DNA of 22,870 bases from Equibacterium sp963662035. Its GTDB lineage: Bacteria; Bacteroidota; Bacteroidia; Bacteroidales; UBA932. Position 1 is the first letter of the stretch; the number at the start of each line of letters is the position of its first letter. Position numbers and translations under genes: made by a program. The DNA is taken from NCBI GenBank assembly GCA_963662035.1, contig CAVLDO010000022.1, positions 1 to 22,870 on the forward strand, read 5' to 3'. The notes under the pieces are model-generated. The model had not been told where the DNA came from. It searched no databases and saw only the letters and a program-made list of their open reading frames with translations. Positions 15,153-22,734 of the stretch are shown in pieces.

Positions 15153-16438
15153 TGGAAATAATAGTGAATCCCGGAAGGGAACTTTGGAGGAGCCTCTGCA
15201 GCCGGGCGCAGAGCGACGACGCCATAATCGGCGGGCGGGTGCAAGAAATCCTTGCCCGGGTGCGTGAGGGGGGCGACGATGCCCTGCGGGCCATTACGGA
15301 GGAGGTGGAGGGGCGCCGCGTGGCTGATTTCAAGGTGAGCGCAGCGCAGATCGCCGCCGCCAAAGGCGAGGTCGGCGACAGCCTCAAGAAGGCGATAGAG
15401 ACCGCCGCGGCCAACATCAGCGCCTTTCACGCGGCCCAGAAGGCGGCCCCGGTGGAGCTTGAAACAGTGAGCGGGGTGCGCTGCACGCGCCGCAGCCTGC
15501 CCATAGAGAGCGTCGGGCTCTACATCCCCGGCGGCAGCGCCCCCCTGTTTTCTACGCTGCTGATGCTGGCCCTGCCCGCCAAGATTGCCGGCTGCCGCCG
15601 CATAGTGCTCTGCACCCCCGCCGGGGGGGATGGCAGGATAGCTCCGGCGGTGCTCTATGCCGCCGATTTCTGCGGCGTGGACTGCATATATTCGCTGGGC
15701 GGGGCGCAGGCCGTCGCCGCCCTGGCATACGGCACGCAGACAATAGAGCCGGTGAGCAAGATATTCGGCCCCGGCAACCGCTATGTGACAAAGGCCAAGC
15801 AGATGGTTTGCGCACAGGGGGTGGCGATAGATATGCCGGCCGGCCCGTCGGAGGTGATGGTGCTCTGCGATGGCAGCGCCAACCCCCGCTTTGTGGCAAG
15901 CGACCTGCTTTCGCAGGCAGAGCACGGCGGCGACAGCCAGGCGATGCTGGTGTGCCACAGCCGCAGGTTTGCCCTTGAAGTAAGGGATGAGGTGGACAGG
16001 CAGCGCTCCCGCCTGCCCCGCGCCGCGATAGTTGGCAAGGCGTTGGAAAACAGCCGGCTGATAGTGCTGGAAAACCGCTCCGACGCCATAGATTTTGCCA
16101 ACCTGTATGCTTCTGAGCACCTTATAATAGCAATGCGCGACCCCTGGGAGGTGGCCGGCGCAATTACCGCCGCGGGCAGCGTGTTCATAGGCAACTACTC
16201 TCCCGAGAGCGCGGGCGACTACGCCTCCGGCACCAACCACACTCTCCCCACGATGGGGCTCGCAAGGGCCTACAGCGGCATAGGGCTGGACAGCTTTATG
16301 CACTCGATAACCTATCAGGAACTCTCCCGCGAAGGGCTTTCCCTTCTGGGTGGGACCATAATCACAATGGCCGAGGCGGAGGGGCTCGACGCCCACGCCG
16401 CTGCCGTAAGATACCGTTTGCAGGATGAAAGGGATTAG
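15152..16438 (+). CDS. hisD: Histidinol dehydrogenase
   Basis: 428 residues, full length. Carries out the last two oxidations, histidinol to histidine, with NAD and zinc. Visible signatures are ESVGLYIPGG near 114, the IFGPGNRYV stretch, the zinc-binding Gln and His in LLSQAEHGGDSQ, the Glu-His pair in YASEHLII, the Asp in SPESAGDYASGTNHTLPT and the distal His of DSFMHSITYQE. All expected ligands are present. It shares one base with hisG upstream and overlaps hisC by 14 bases, so coupled translation is likely. Confidence 0.97.
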   Translation: MEIIVNPGRELWRSLCSRAQSDDAIIGGRVQEILARVREGGDDALRAITEEVEGRRVADFKVSAAQIAAAKGEVGDSLKKAIETAAANISAFHAAQKAAPVELETVSGVRCTRRSLPIESVGLYIPGGSAPLFSTLLMLALPAKIAGCRRIVLCTPAGGDGRIAPAVLYAADFCGVDCIYSLGGAQAVAALAYGTQTIEPVSKIFGPGNRYVTKAKQMVCAQGVAIDMPAGPSEVMVLCDGSANPRFVASDLLSQAEHGGDSQAMLVCHSRRFALEVRDEVDRQRSRLPRAAIVGKALENSRLIVLENRSDAIDFANLYASEHLIIAMRDPWEVAGAITAAGSVFIGNYSPESAGDYASGTNHTLPTMGLARAYSGIGLDSFMHSITYQELSREGLSLLGGTIITMAEAEGLDAHAAAVRYRLQDERD

Positions 16439-17462
16439 ACAGTATATCAGAGAGAATATTGCGGCGCTGGAGCCATACTCCACCGCCCGCGACGAATACA
16501 GGGGGGAGCTTGGCATCTTGCTGGACGCTAACGAAAGCCCCTATGAATGCGGGGTGAACCGCTATCCGGGGGCCGCCCTCAAAGAGAGGCTGCGCAACCG
16601 GGTGGCCCTCATAAGGGATGTGGCGCCCGAGCGGCTCTTTCTTGGCAATGGCAGCGACGAGGCCATAGACCTGCTCTACCGCATCTTCTGCGAGCCGCGC
16701 CGCCACAATGCGATAATCATCGCCCCCAGCTACGGGATGTACAGCGTGTGCGCCGACATAAATGCGGTGGAGCGCCGCATGGTCTGCCTTGAGGCGGAGA
16801 CTTTTGCCCTTAACACAGACAGGCTGCTTTCTGCCGCCGACAAAAATTCGCGCCTGATGTTTGTGTGCTCTCCCAACAACCCCACCGGCAACAGTTTTTC
16901 CCTTTCCGACATAGAGCGCCTGGCGCGCGATTTTTGCGGAATAGTGGCGGTGGACGAGGCTTACATAGACTTTTGCGATGGGGAGAGCGCGGTGCCCCTC
17001 ACAGAAAAATATCCCAACCTGGTGGTGCTGCAGACCCTCTCCAAGGCCTGGGGAATGGCTGGTCTGCGCATCGGGCTGGCGATAGGCAATCCGGAGATAA
17101 TAGGGGTGATGCGTCGGGTCAAGTATCCCTACAACATCGGCACCGACACTCTGTCTCTGGCGCTGGAGCACCTTTCGCACAATAATGTGGCGGCGCAGGT
17201 GGCGGAGATTGCTGCCGAGCGCGCCCGGGTGGCCGCTGCGCTGGAGTCTGCGGCCTGCGTGCGGCGTGTGTTCCCCTCCGAGGCCAACTTTCTGCTGGTG
17301 CGCTGCGGCGACCCCCGGGGGCTCTACAGCGCGTTGCTGCGCGCCGGGGTCATAGTGCGCGACCGCAGCTCTGTGCCCCTCTGCGAGGGGTGTCTGCGCA
17401 TCACGATAGGCACTGCCGCCGAGAACGACAAATTGATAGAAACCGTGATAAATTATGAATAA
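16425..17462 (+). CDS. hisC: Histidinol-phosphate aminotransferase
   Basis: 345 residues, a class I/II PLP aminotransferase converting imidazole-acetol phosphate to histidinol phosphate with glutamate. Seen: LDANESPY near 33-40, RYPGA 46-50, GNGSDEAIDLL 74-84, SPNNPTGN 149-156, VDEAYIDF 176-183 and the PLP-binding Lys207 in LSKAWGMAGLRIG. It overlaps hisD by 14 bases and hisB by 8. Ile codons here are mostly ATA (about 14 of 25 by hand), odd for so GC-rich a gene. Confidence 0.96.
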   Translation: MKGIRQYIRENIAALEPYSTARDEYRGELGILLDANESPYECGVNRYPGAALKERLRNRVALIRDVAPERLFLGNGSDEAIDLLYRIFCEPRRHNAIIIAPSYGMYSVCADINAVERRMVCLEAETFALNTDRLLSAADKNSRLMFVCSPNNPTGNSFSLSDIERLARDFCGIVAVDEAYIDFCDGESAVPLTEKYPNLVVLQTLSKAWGMAGLRIGLAIGNPEIIGVMRRVKYPYNIGTDTLSLALEHLSHNNVAAQVAEIAAERARVAAALESAACVRRVFPSEANFLLVRCGDPRGLYSALLRAGVIVRDRSSVPLCEGCLRITIGTAAENDKLIETVINYE

Positions 17463-18555
17463 GGCCCTTTTTATAGACCGCGACGGCACCATACTGGTAG
17501 AGCCTGTGCCCGGCGAGCAGGTGGATTCGTTTGAGAAGACCGAGTTTGTGCCCGGGGCGATTTCTGCCCTCAAGAGCATCGCACAGCTCGATTACGAACT
17601 GGTGATGGCCAGCAACCAGGACGGCCTGGGCACCGCGAGTTTCCCCTACGAGCAGTTCATAGGCCCCCACAATCTTATGCTGCGCACGCTGGAGGGGGAG
17701 GGGGTGCGCTTTGCCGACATCCTCATAGATTGCAGCTTCCCATGCGAGCATCTGCCGACCCGCAAGCCGGGCGTCGGTATGTTTGGCAAATACCTCGCCG
17801 GCGGCTATGATATGGCATCGAGCTATGTGATAGGCGACCGCGAGAGCGATGTGCAACTTGCCGCCAATCTGGGCTGCAAGGCCATTCTGCTGGATGTATC
17901 CGGGGTCAAAAGCGGCGCAGGGTGCACCCTCAAGGCCGCTTCGTGGGCCGAGATTGCCGAATTTCTGCGGCGCGAAAGCCGCTGCGCCTCTATGGAGCGG
18001 GTCACCCGCGAAACCGCTATACGCGTGGAGGTGGACTTGGACGGCCGCAGTGAAAGCGGCATCTCCACAGGCCTCCATTTTTTTGACCATATGCTGGATC
18101 AGATAGCCCACCACAGCGGCATTTCGCTGCGCATAGAGGCCCGGGGCGATTTGCAGGTTGACGAGCACCACACGATGGAAGATGTGGCGATTCTGCTGGG
18201 AGAGGCTCTGCGCAAGGCGCTGGGAGACAAGCGCGGGATAGAGCGCTATGGTTTTTTTCTGCCGATGGACGAGTGTGAGGCCCTGGTGCTGCTGGATTTG
18301 GGCGGCAGAATAGACTTCGGCTGGGATGTCCCCTTTACCCGCGAGTATGTGGGCGACACCCCCACCGAGATGTTCCGCCACTTTTATAAGTCGCTGTGCG
18401 AATCGTTCCGGTGCAATCTGCATATCCGCGCCCGGGGAGAGAATAACCATCATCTTGCAGAGGCGGTTTTCAAGGGGTTTGCCCGCGCCCTGCGGCAGGC
18501 GATTCTCCGGCAGCCGTTCAACTGCGAGGTGGCCAGCAGCAAGGGGGTGTTATGA
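17455..18555 (+). CDS. hisB: Bifunctional histidinol-phosphatase / imidazoleglycerol-phosphate dehydratase
   Basis: 366 residues with two fused enzymes. Residues 1-168 are a HAD phosphatase (FIDRDGTI, nucleophile Asp8 and Asp10; VIGDRESD near 115-122) that dephosphorylates histidinol phosphate. Residues 171-366 are IGP dehydratase with both metal-binding His clusters: GLHFFDHMLDQIAHH and DEHHTMED, then ENNHHLAEAVFKGFARALRQ. The Cys/His zinc cluster described for the E. coli phosphatase half is reduced here to a C-S-F-P-C-E-H segment (93-99), so zinc binding is doubtful. It overlaps hisC by 8 and hisH by 4 bases (ATGA). The fusion covers two non-adjacent pathway steps, as in E. coli. Confidence 0.96.
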   Translation: MNKALFIDRDGTILVEPVPGEQVDSFEKTEFVPGAISALKSIAQLDYELVMASNQDGLGTASFPYEQFIGPHNLMLRTLEGEGVRFADILIDCSFPCEHLPTRKPGVGMFGKYLAGGYDMASSYVIGDRESDVQLAANLGCKAILLDVSGVKSGAGCTLKAASWAEIAEFLRRESRCASMERVTRETAIRVEVDLDGRSESGISTGLHFFDHMLDQIAHHSGISLRIEARGDLQVDEHHTMEDVAILLGEALRKALGDKRGIERYGFFLPMDECEALVLLDLGGRIDFGWDVPFTREYVGDTPTEMFRHFYKSLCESFRCNLHIRARGENNHHLAEAVFKGFARALRQAILRQPFNCEVASSKGVL

Positions 18556-19142
18556 TAGCGGTTGTGGATTATGGAGTGGGCAATATCCGCTCTGTGGTGA
18601 ATGCGCTGCAGAGCGCCGGGGCAAAAGATGTGCTCTACACCGGCAGCCGGGAAGAGCTGCTTGCGGCCGACAAGGTGATTCTGCCCGGGGTGGGGGATGC
18701 CTCGTGGGCTATGGAGGCGCTGCGCAGATGCGCGCTGGACACTGTGATACCGGCGCTAAGGCAGCCGGTGCTGGGCATTTGCGTGGGGGCGCAGCTCATG
18801 TGCCGCAGCTCCGAGGAGGGGGGCGCCCGCTGTATGGACATCTTCCACACCGATGTCCGCCGCTTTGCCCCGCAGAAGGGTCTTAAAATCCCGCATATGG
18901 GGTGGAACAGCCTCTCGGCCCTCAAGGGGCCGCTGCTTAAGGGGCTGCAAGAGGGCGAGTATGTCTATTTCGTCCACTCCTATTATCCCCAAATCTGCCC
19001 CGATGCCATTGCCACGGCAGAGTATGGCACCACCTCTTTCTGCGCCGCTTTGGGGCGCGACAATTTTTACGCCTGCCAGTTCCATCCAGAAAAGAGCGGT
19101 GCGGCGGGCGCGCAAATACTTAAGAATTTTCTTGCGCTATGA
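18552..19142 (+). CDS. hisH: Imidazole glycerol phosphate synthase, glutaminase subunit
   Basis: 196 residues, class I glutamine amidotransferase. The nucleophile is Cys77 in GICVGAQLM, and the rest of the triad is His178 and Glu180 in CQFHPEKSG near the C-terminus. It releases ammonia from glutamine and passes it to HisF. The start overlaps the hisB stop (ATGA) and the stop overlaps hisA (ATGA). Both subunits come from this operon, separated by hisA. Confidence 0.96.
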   Translation: MIAVVDYGVGNIRSVVNALQSAGAKDVLYTGSREELLAADKVILPGVGDASWAMEALRRCALDTVIPALRQPVLGICVGAQLMCRSSEEGGARCMDIFHTDVRRFAPQKGLKIPHMGWNSLSALKGPLLKGLQEGEYVYFVHSYYPQICPDAIATAEYGTTSFCAALGRDNFYACQFHPEKSGAAGAQILKNFLAL

Positions 19143-19861
19143 TAGAGATAATTCCTGCAATTGACATAATCGACGGCCGCTGTGTGCGCCTCTGCGAGGG
19201 GGACTACAGCCGCGGCAAGGTCTATGACGCACAGCCGCTGGATATGGCGCTGCGCTTTAGGGATGCCGGGGTGCGCCGCCTGCATCTGGTGGATCTTGAC
19301 GGCGCCAAGGCGGGCGGGCCGCAGAATCTGGCCACGCTGGAGAAGATAGCCTCCGCCACGGCGCTGGAGATTGAGATGGGGGGCGGCATCAAGAGCAGCG
19401 ATGCGCTGCGCGCGGTGTTTGACTATGGCGCCTCATACGCCATCGTGGGGAGCGTGGCGGCGCTGCAGCCGGAGCTTTTTGATGAGTGGCTGCTGGCGTT
19501 TGGCCCTTCCAAGATGATACTGGGGGCTGATCTGCGCGGCGGCAAGGTGTCTGTGAACGGCTGGATGCAGGATTGCAAACTTACGATCGACGACCTGATA
19601 GGGCGCTTTGCATCGGTGAGCCAGATAATCTGCACCGACATCAGCCGCGACGGGATGCTGCAGGGGCCCTCGTTTGAGCTTTACAGCGATCTGCAGGGGC
19701 GCTATCCGGCGATAGATTTTACCGTGTCGGGGGGCGTCAGCTCTATGGAAGACATCTTACGGCTGGAATCGGAGGGGCTGCGCCGCGTGATTGTGGGCAA
19801 GGCCATCTACGAGGGGCGCATAGGCCTTGAAGAAATCGAAAAGAAAAACTTGGAGCTCTGA
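19139..19861 (+). CDS. hisA: ProFAR isomerase
   Basis: 240 residues, a (beta/alpha)8 barrel that performs the Amadori rearrangement of ProFAR to PRFAR. IPAIDIIDGRCVRL carries Asp9 (general base) and CTDISRDGM carries Asp167 (general acid); phosphate-binding glycines are in EMGGGIKS (79-86) and near VSGGVSS. It overlaps hisH by 4 bases and hisF by 1 (TGATG). The paralogy with HisF is evident from the shared barrel motifs. Confidence 0.96.
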   Translation: MIEIIPAIDIIDGRCVRLCEGDYSRGKVYDAQPLDMALRFRDAGVRRLHLVDLDGAKAGGPQNLATLEKIASATALEIEMGGGIKSSDALRAVFDYGASYAIVGSVAALQPELFDEWLLAFGPSKMILGADLRGGKVSVNGWMQDCKLTIDDLIGRFASVSQIICTDISRDGMLQGPSFELYSDLQGRYPAIDFTVSGGVSSMEDILRLESEGLRRVIVGKAIYEGRIGLEEIEKKNLEL

Positions 19862-20616
19862 TGCTGGCAAAAAGAATAATACCCTGTCTGGATGTCAAGG
19901 ACGGGCGCACTGTAAAGGGGGTCAACTTTGCGGGGCTGCGCGATGTGGGCGATGCGGTGGCTCTCGGGGCGCAATATGCCGCGCAGGGGGCCGACGAGCT
20001 GGTGTATCTGGACATCAGCGCCAGCAGCGAGCACCGCGGCACTTTCTGCTCTCTTGTAGAGCGCATCGCATCTGAAATAAACATCCCCTTTACCGTGGGG
20101 GGCGGCATCCGCAGCGTGGACGATGCGGCGCGGCTGCTGGATGCGGGGGCCGACAAAATCAGCCTGAACACCGCCGCCATAGCCAATCCCCGCCTGATAG
20201 ACGGGATTGCGGGCAAATACGGCTCGCAGTTCGTGGTAATCGCCATAGACGCGCGAATAGTAGATGGGCGCTGGATGGCCACCACCCACGGCGGCAAGCG
20301 CCCCACCGACCTCGAGCTCTTCTCCTGGGCACACGAGGCGCAGGAGCGCGGGGCGGGGGAGCTGCTGTTTACCTCTATGGATCACGACGGCACCCGCAAC
20401 GGCTATCCGTGCACCACATACGCCGCCCTGGCCGATTCGCTCTCTATACCCGTGATTGCATCGGGCGGGGCTGGGAGCGTGAAGGATATAGCCGACGTGC
20501 TGACCCTGGGTCGAGCCGATGCCGCTCTTGCGGCCTCTATCTTCCACAGCGGAGAGATCCCGATTCCGGTGCTCAAACAAGAATTAAGCAAATTAAATAT
20601 ACCTGTGAGATTATGA
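19861..20616 (+). CDS. hisF: Imidazole glycerol phosphate synthase, cyclase subunit
   Basis: 251 residues, barrel enzyme that joins PRFAR with ammonia from HisH to give IGP and AICAR. The catalytic Asp11 (IIPCLDVKDGRTVKGVNF) and Asp130 (VVIAIDAR) are both present, as are the phosphate-binding FTVGGGIRS and ASGGAGS segments. The AICAR product links the pathway to purine synthesis. Its stop overlaps the hisIE start (ATGA). Confidence 0.97.
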   Translation: MLAKRIIPCLDVKDGRTVKGVNFAGLRDVGDAVALGAQYAAQGADELVYLDISASSEHRGTFCSLVERIASEINIPFTVGGGIRSVDDAARLLDAGADKISLNTAAIANPRLIDGIAGKYGSQFVVIAIDARIVDGRWMATTHGGKRPTDLELFSWAHEAQERGAGELLFTSMDHDGTRNGYPCTTYAALADSLSIPVIASGGAGSVKDIADVLTLGRADAALAASIFHSGEIPIPVLKQELSKLNIPVRL

Positions 20617-21215
20617 TTAAGTTTACCGATTTCAATCTGGACAAGTGCGCCGACGGCCTGCTGCCGGCGATTGTTCAGGATGCAGACACCCTCAAGGTGC
20701 TGATGCTGGGCTATATGAACCGCGAGGCGTTTGACAAGACCGCCGAGAGCAATCTCGTGACCTTTTACAGCCGCACCAGGGGCAAGCTGTGGACCAAGGG
20801 GGAGACCAGCGGCCACTATCTGCACGTGGTGGAGATGTATCCCGACTGCGACGGCGATGCGCTGCTTGTAAAGGCGCACCCCGACGGCCCCACCTGCCAC
20901 CGGGGCACCGCGGCCTGCTTTGACACCCGCGAAAACGAGGGCTTCCTTGGGACTCTGCAGAGCTGCATCAGGCAGCGTCACGCCGAGATGCCGGAGGGGC
21001 ACTACACTACCTACCTGTTTGGCAAGGGGGTCAACAAGATAGCGCAGAAGGTGGGCGAGGAGGCCGTGGAAACTGTGATAGAGGCGGCCTGCGGCAACCG
21101 CGAGCGCTTCCTCTACGAGGCGGGCGATCTGGTGTATCACCTTATGGTGCTCTGCGAGCAGATGGGCTTCACCATCAAAGATATAGAAGAAGAGCTCGCC
21201 ATGCGGCACAAATAG
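20613..21215 (+). CDS. hisI: Bifunctional phosphoribosyl-AMP cyclohydrolase / phosphoribosyl-ATP pyrophosphatase
   Basis: 200 residues, a HisIE fusion performing steps two and three of the pathway. HisI half (1-108): MLGYMNREAF, FYSRTRGKLWTKGETSGH, the metal-binding Asp/Cys cluster around YPDCDGD (77-82) and zinc Cys95 and Cys102. HisE half (about 110-200): a MazG-like helical domain with KVGEEAVETVIEA. ATG 20613 overlaps the hisF stop, and the open frame further upstream lies inside hisF. This is the last gene of the operon; a repeat array follows immediately. Confidence 0.96.
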   Translation: MIKFTDFNLDKCADGLLPAIVQDADTLKVLMLGYMNREAFDKTAESNLVTFYSRTRGKLWTKGETSGHYLHVVEMYPDCDGDALLVKAHPDGPTCHRGTAACFDTRENEGFLGTLQSCIRQRHAEMPEGHYTTYLFGKGVNKIAQKVGEEAVETVIEAACGNRERFLYEAGDLVYHLMVLCEQMGFTIKDIEEELAMRHK

Positions 21216-21222
21216 AGGCAGG

Positions 21223-21310
21223 GCGTCTTGGCCCCGCCCGCGTCTTGGCCCTGCCCCCGGGCGTCTTGGCCCCGCCCCCGCGCGTCTTGGCCCTGTCCCC
21301 CGGGCGTCTT
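21223..21310. repeat. 21-bp GC-rich tandem repeat between hisIE and trpA
   Basis: Units begin with gcgtcttggccc at 21223, 21240, 21261 and 21282, with lengths 17, 21, 21 and 22; a fifth truncated unit at 21304-21310 runs into the trpA stop codon. Alternate units differ at one position (ccc-cgccc versus ccc-tgccc). Several units can fold a GGGCG...CGCCC hairpin, and the minus strand carries repeated G tracts. The array fills nearly the whole 93-bp gap between two converging operons and no T-tract terminator is present. A role in ending transcription of both is inference. Confidence 0.85.
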
Positions 21311-22085
21311 ATTCCCCCTCCAAGCTCGCGTAAAGGCGCCTGAGGGCCTCGCGCGGGTCGCCGCATTCATCGAGCAGCGACACAAACTTGCTGCCGATGA
21401 TGGCGCCGGCGGCGTTTGACAGAGCCGCCTGCAGCGTGTTGCGGTTTGATATGCCAAAGCCTATCATCCGTGGATTGCGCAGGTTCATGGCGTTGATGCG
21501 GGAGAAGTACTCCAGGTTTTCGCTGCCAAACTCGCTCTTGGCTCCGGTGGTGGAGGCCGACGAAACCATATAGATGAAGCCATCGGTGTGGGCGTCTATG
21601 AAGCGGATGCGCTCGCGGCTTGTCTCCGGGGTGATGAGCATAATTATTTTGAGGCCGAATCGGTCGGCGACAGCCTTGTACTCCTCCATATAATCCTTGA
21701 AGGGGAGGTCGGGGATAATCATGCCGTCGATGCCCACCTCGCTGCACTTGGCGCAGAAATTCTCGAAGCCGTAGTGCATTATGGGGTTGAGGTAGCCCAT
21801 TGCCACCAGCGGTATGCCGACCCTGCTGCGGATGTCTGCAAGCTGCTCAAAGAGCACGCGCAGCGACATCCCGCCCCGGAGGGCCTTGGTGGCGGCGTCC
21901 TGAATCACAGGTCCGTCGGCCATCGGGTCGCTGAAGGGCATACCTATCTCTATCATATCCACGCCCCCTTGTGCGAGAGCCTCTATGGTGTCGGCGGTGG
22001 AGTTAAGAAAGGGGTGTCCCGCGCAGAAGTATATCGATAGGATCCCCTGTTTTTTGTTTTGGAAAAGTTGGTTGATTCTGTTCAT
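21309..22085 (-). CDS. trpA: Tryptophan synthase alpha chain
   Basis: 258 residues, a barrel enzyme that cleaves indole-3-glycerol phosphate to indole and glyceraldehyde 3-phosphate for the TrpB subunit. Catalytic Glu46 and Asp57 lie in MIEIGMPFSDPMADGP. IIPDLPFKDY, the VSSASTTGAKSEF loop and GFGISN follow as expected. It starts 4 bp after the trpF stop, so they form one operon; trpB is not between them, as in the trpBEGDCFA order of many Bacteroidota. Its stop codon overlaps the last partial unit of the 21-bp repeat. Confidence 0.96.
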   Translation of the reverse strand: MNRINQLFQNKKQGILSIYFCAGHPFLNSTADTIEALAQGGVDMIEIGMPFSDPMADGPVIQDAATKALRGGMSLRVLFEQLADIRSRVGIPLVAMGYLNPIMHYGFENFCAKCSEVGIDGMIIPDLPFKDYMEEYKAVADRFGLKIIMLITPETSRERIRFIDAHTDGFIYMVSSASTTGAKSEFGSENLEYFSRINAMNLRNPRMIGFGISNRNTLQAALSNAAGAIIGSKFVSLLDECGDPREALRRLYASLEGE

Positions 22086-22089
22086 ATCG

Positions 22090-22707
22090 TTAGTTGTTTA
22101 TTTTGCCGAAGAATTCTGCGAGCAGCGCGGTGTCTTTGATGCCGGGGGCGCTCTCGAAGCGGCTGTTGAGGTCGATGCCGGCAAACCGGGGGTGATGGAA
22201 TGCGCGCAGCAGTGCCGCGTCGCCGCTTGCGATGCCGCCGCTCAGAAGAAACGGCAGGCCGCCGCAGTAGCTCTGCAGCAGGTTCCAGTCGAATTTGGCC
22301 CCGCTGCCGCCGTGTCCGTGGCATTTTGTGTCAAAGAGCAGCATATCGGCGCAGTCCTGATAGGCTTCGGCGGCCGCCAGGTCGCTCTCCGATGCCACCG
22401 GAATGGCCTTGATGATGCCGCAGCAATCGGGCAGCCGCCCCTTTATGCTCCGGCAGAACTGCGGGCTCTCGGTGCCGTGCAGCTGCACGTAGGCCAGTGA
22501 ATATTCTTCCGCCCTGGCGCAGATTTCGTCTGCCCCGGCGTTTACGAAGACTCCGACGCGGCGCTCGCGGGCCGGGAGGTAACCGGGACGGTATTGCACG
22601 CAGCGGGGCGATTTGCCGTAAAAAATCAGGCCGATGAAATCCGCCCCCAGCGCCTCTGTCTGACGGATGTTCTCTCCGTCTTTCATTCCACATACTTTTA
22701 TAATCAT
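22090..22707 (-). CDS. trpF: Phosphoribosylanthranilate isomerase
   Basis: 205 residues from the ATG at 22707. MIIKVCGMKDGENI holds the catalytic Cys6; Asp126 in LLFDTKCHG is the partner acid; GADFIGLIFYGKSPR, VQLHGTE and the C-terminal GIDLNSRFESAPGIKD are typical. It performs the Amadori step of tryptophan synthesis (PRA to CdRP). The reading frame stays open upstream through a 51-bp repeat to the window edge, so a fusion to an upstream TrpC cannot be excluded, but the conserved family N-terminus begins exactly at this Met. trpA follows after 4 bp. Confidence 0.93.
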   Translation of the reverse strand: MIIKVCGMKDGENIRQTEALGADFIGLIFYGKSPRCVQYRPGYLPARERRVGVFVNAGADEICARAEEYSLAYVQLHGTESPQFCRSIKGRLPDCCGIIKAIPVASESDLAAAEAYQDCADMLLFDTKCHGHGGSGAKFDWNLLQSYCGGLPFLLSGGIASGDAALLRAFHHPRFAGIDLNSRFESAPGIKDTALLAEFFGKINN

Positions 22708-22734
22708 AATCCTATACCATTCTGTCAGTTCATT

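Noticed and set aside
14930..16516. A 528-codon open frame on the minus strand opposite hisD
   Set aside because: Antisense shadow of hisG/hisD; composition is His/Gly/Ala-rich with no recognisable motif, whereas the plus-strand proteins have all catalytic residues.
20409..20612. Upstream extension of the hisIE frame
   Set aside because: Lies wholly within hisF; the ATGA overlap at 20613 is the standard junction in this operon.
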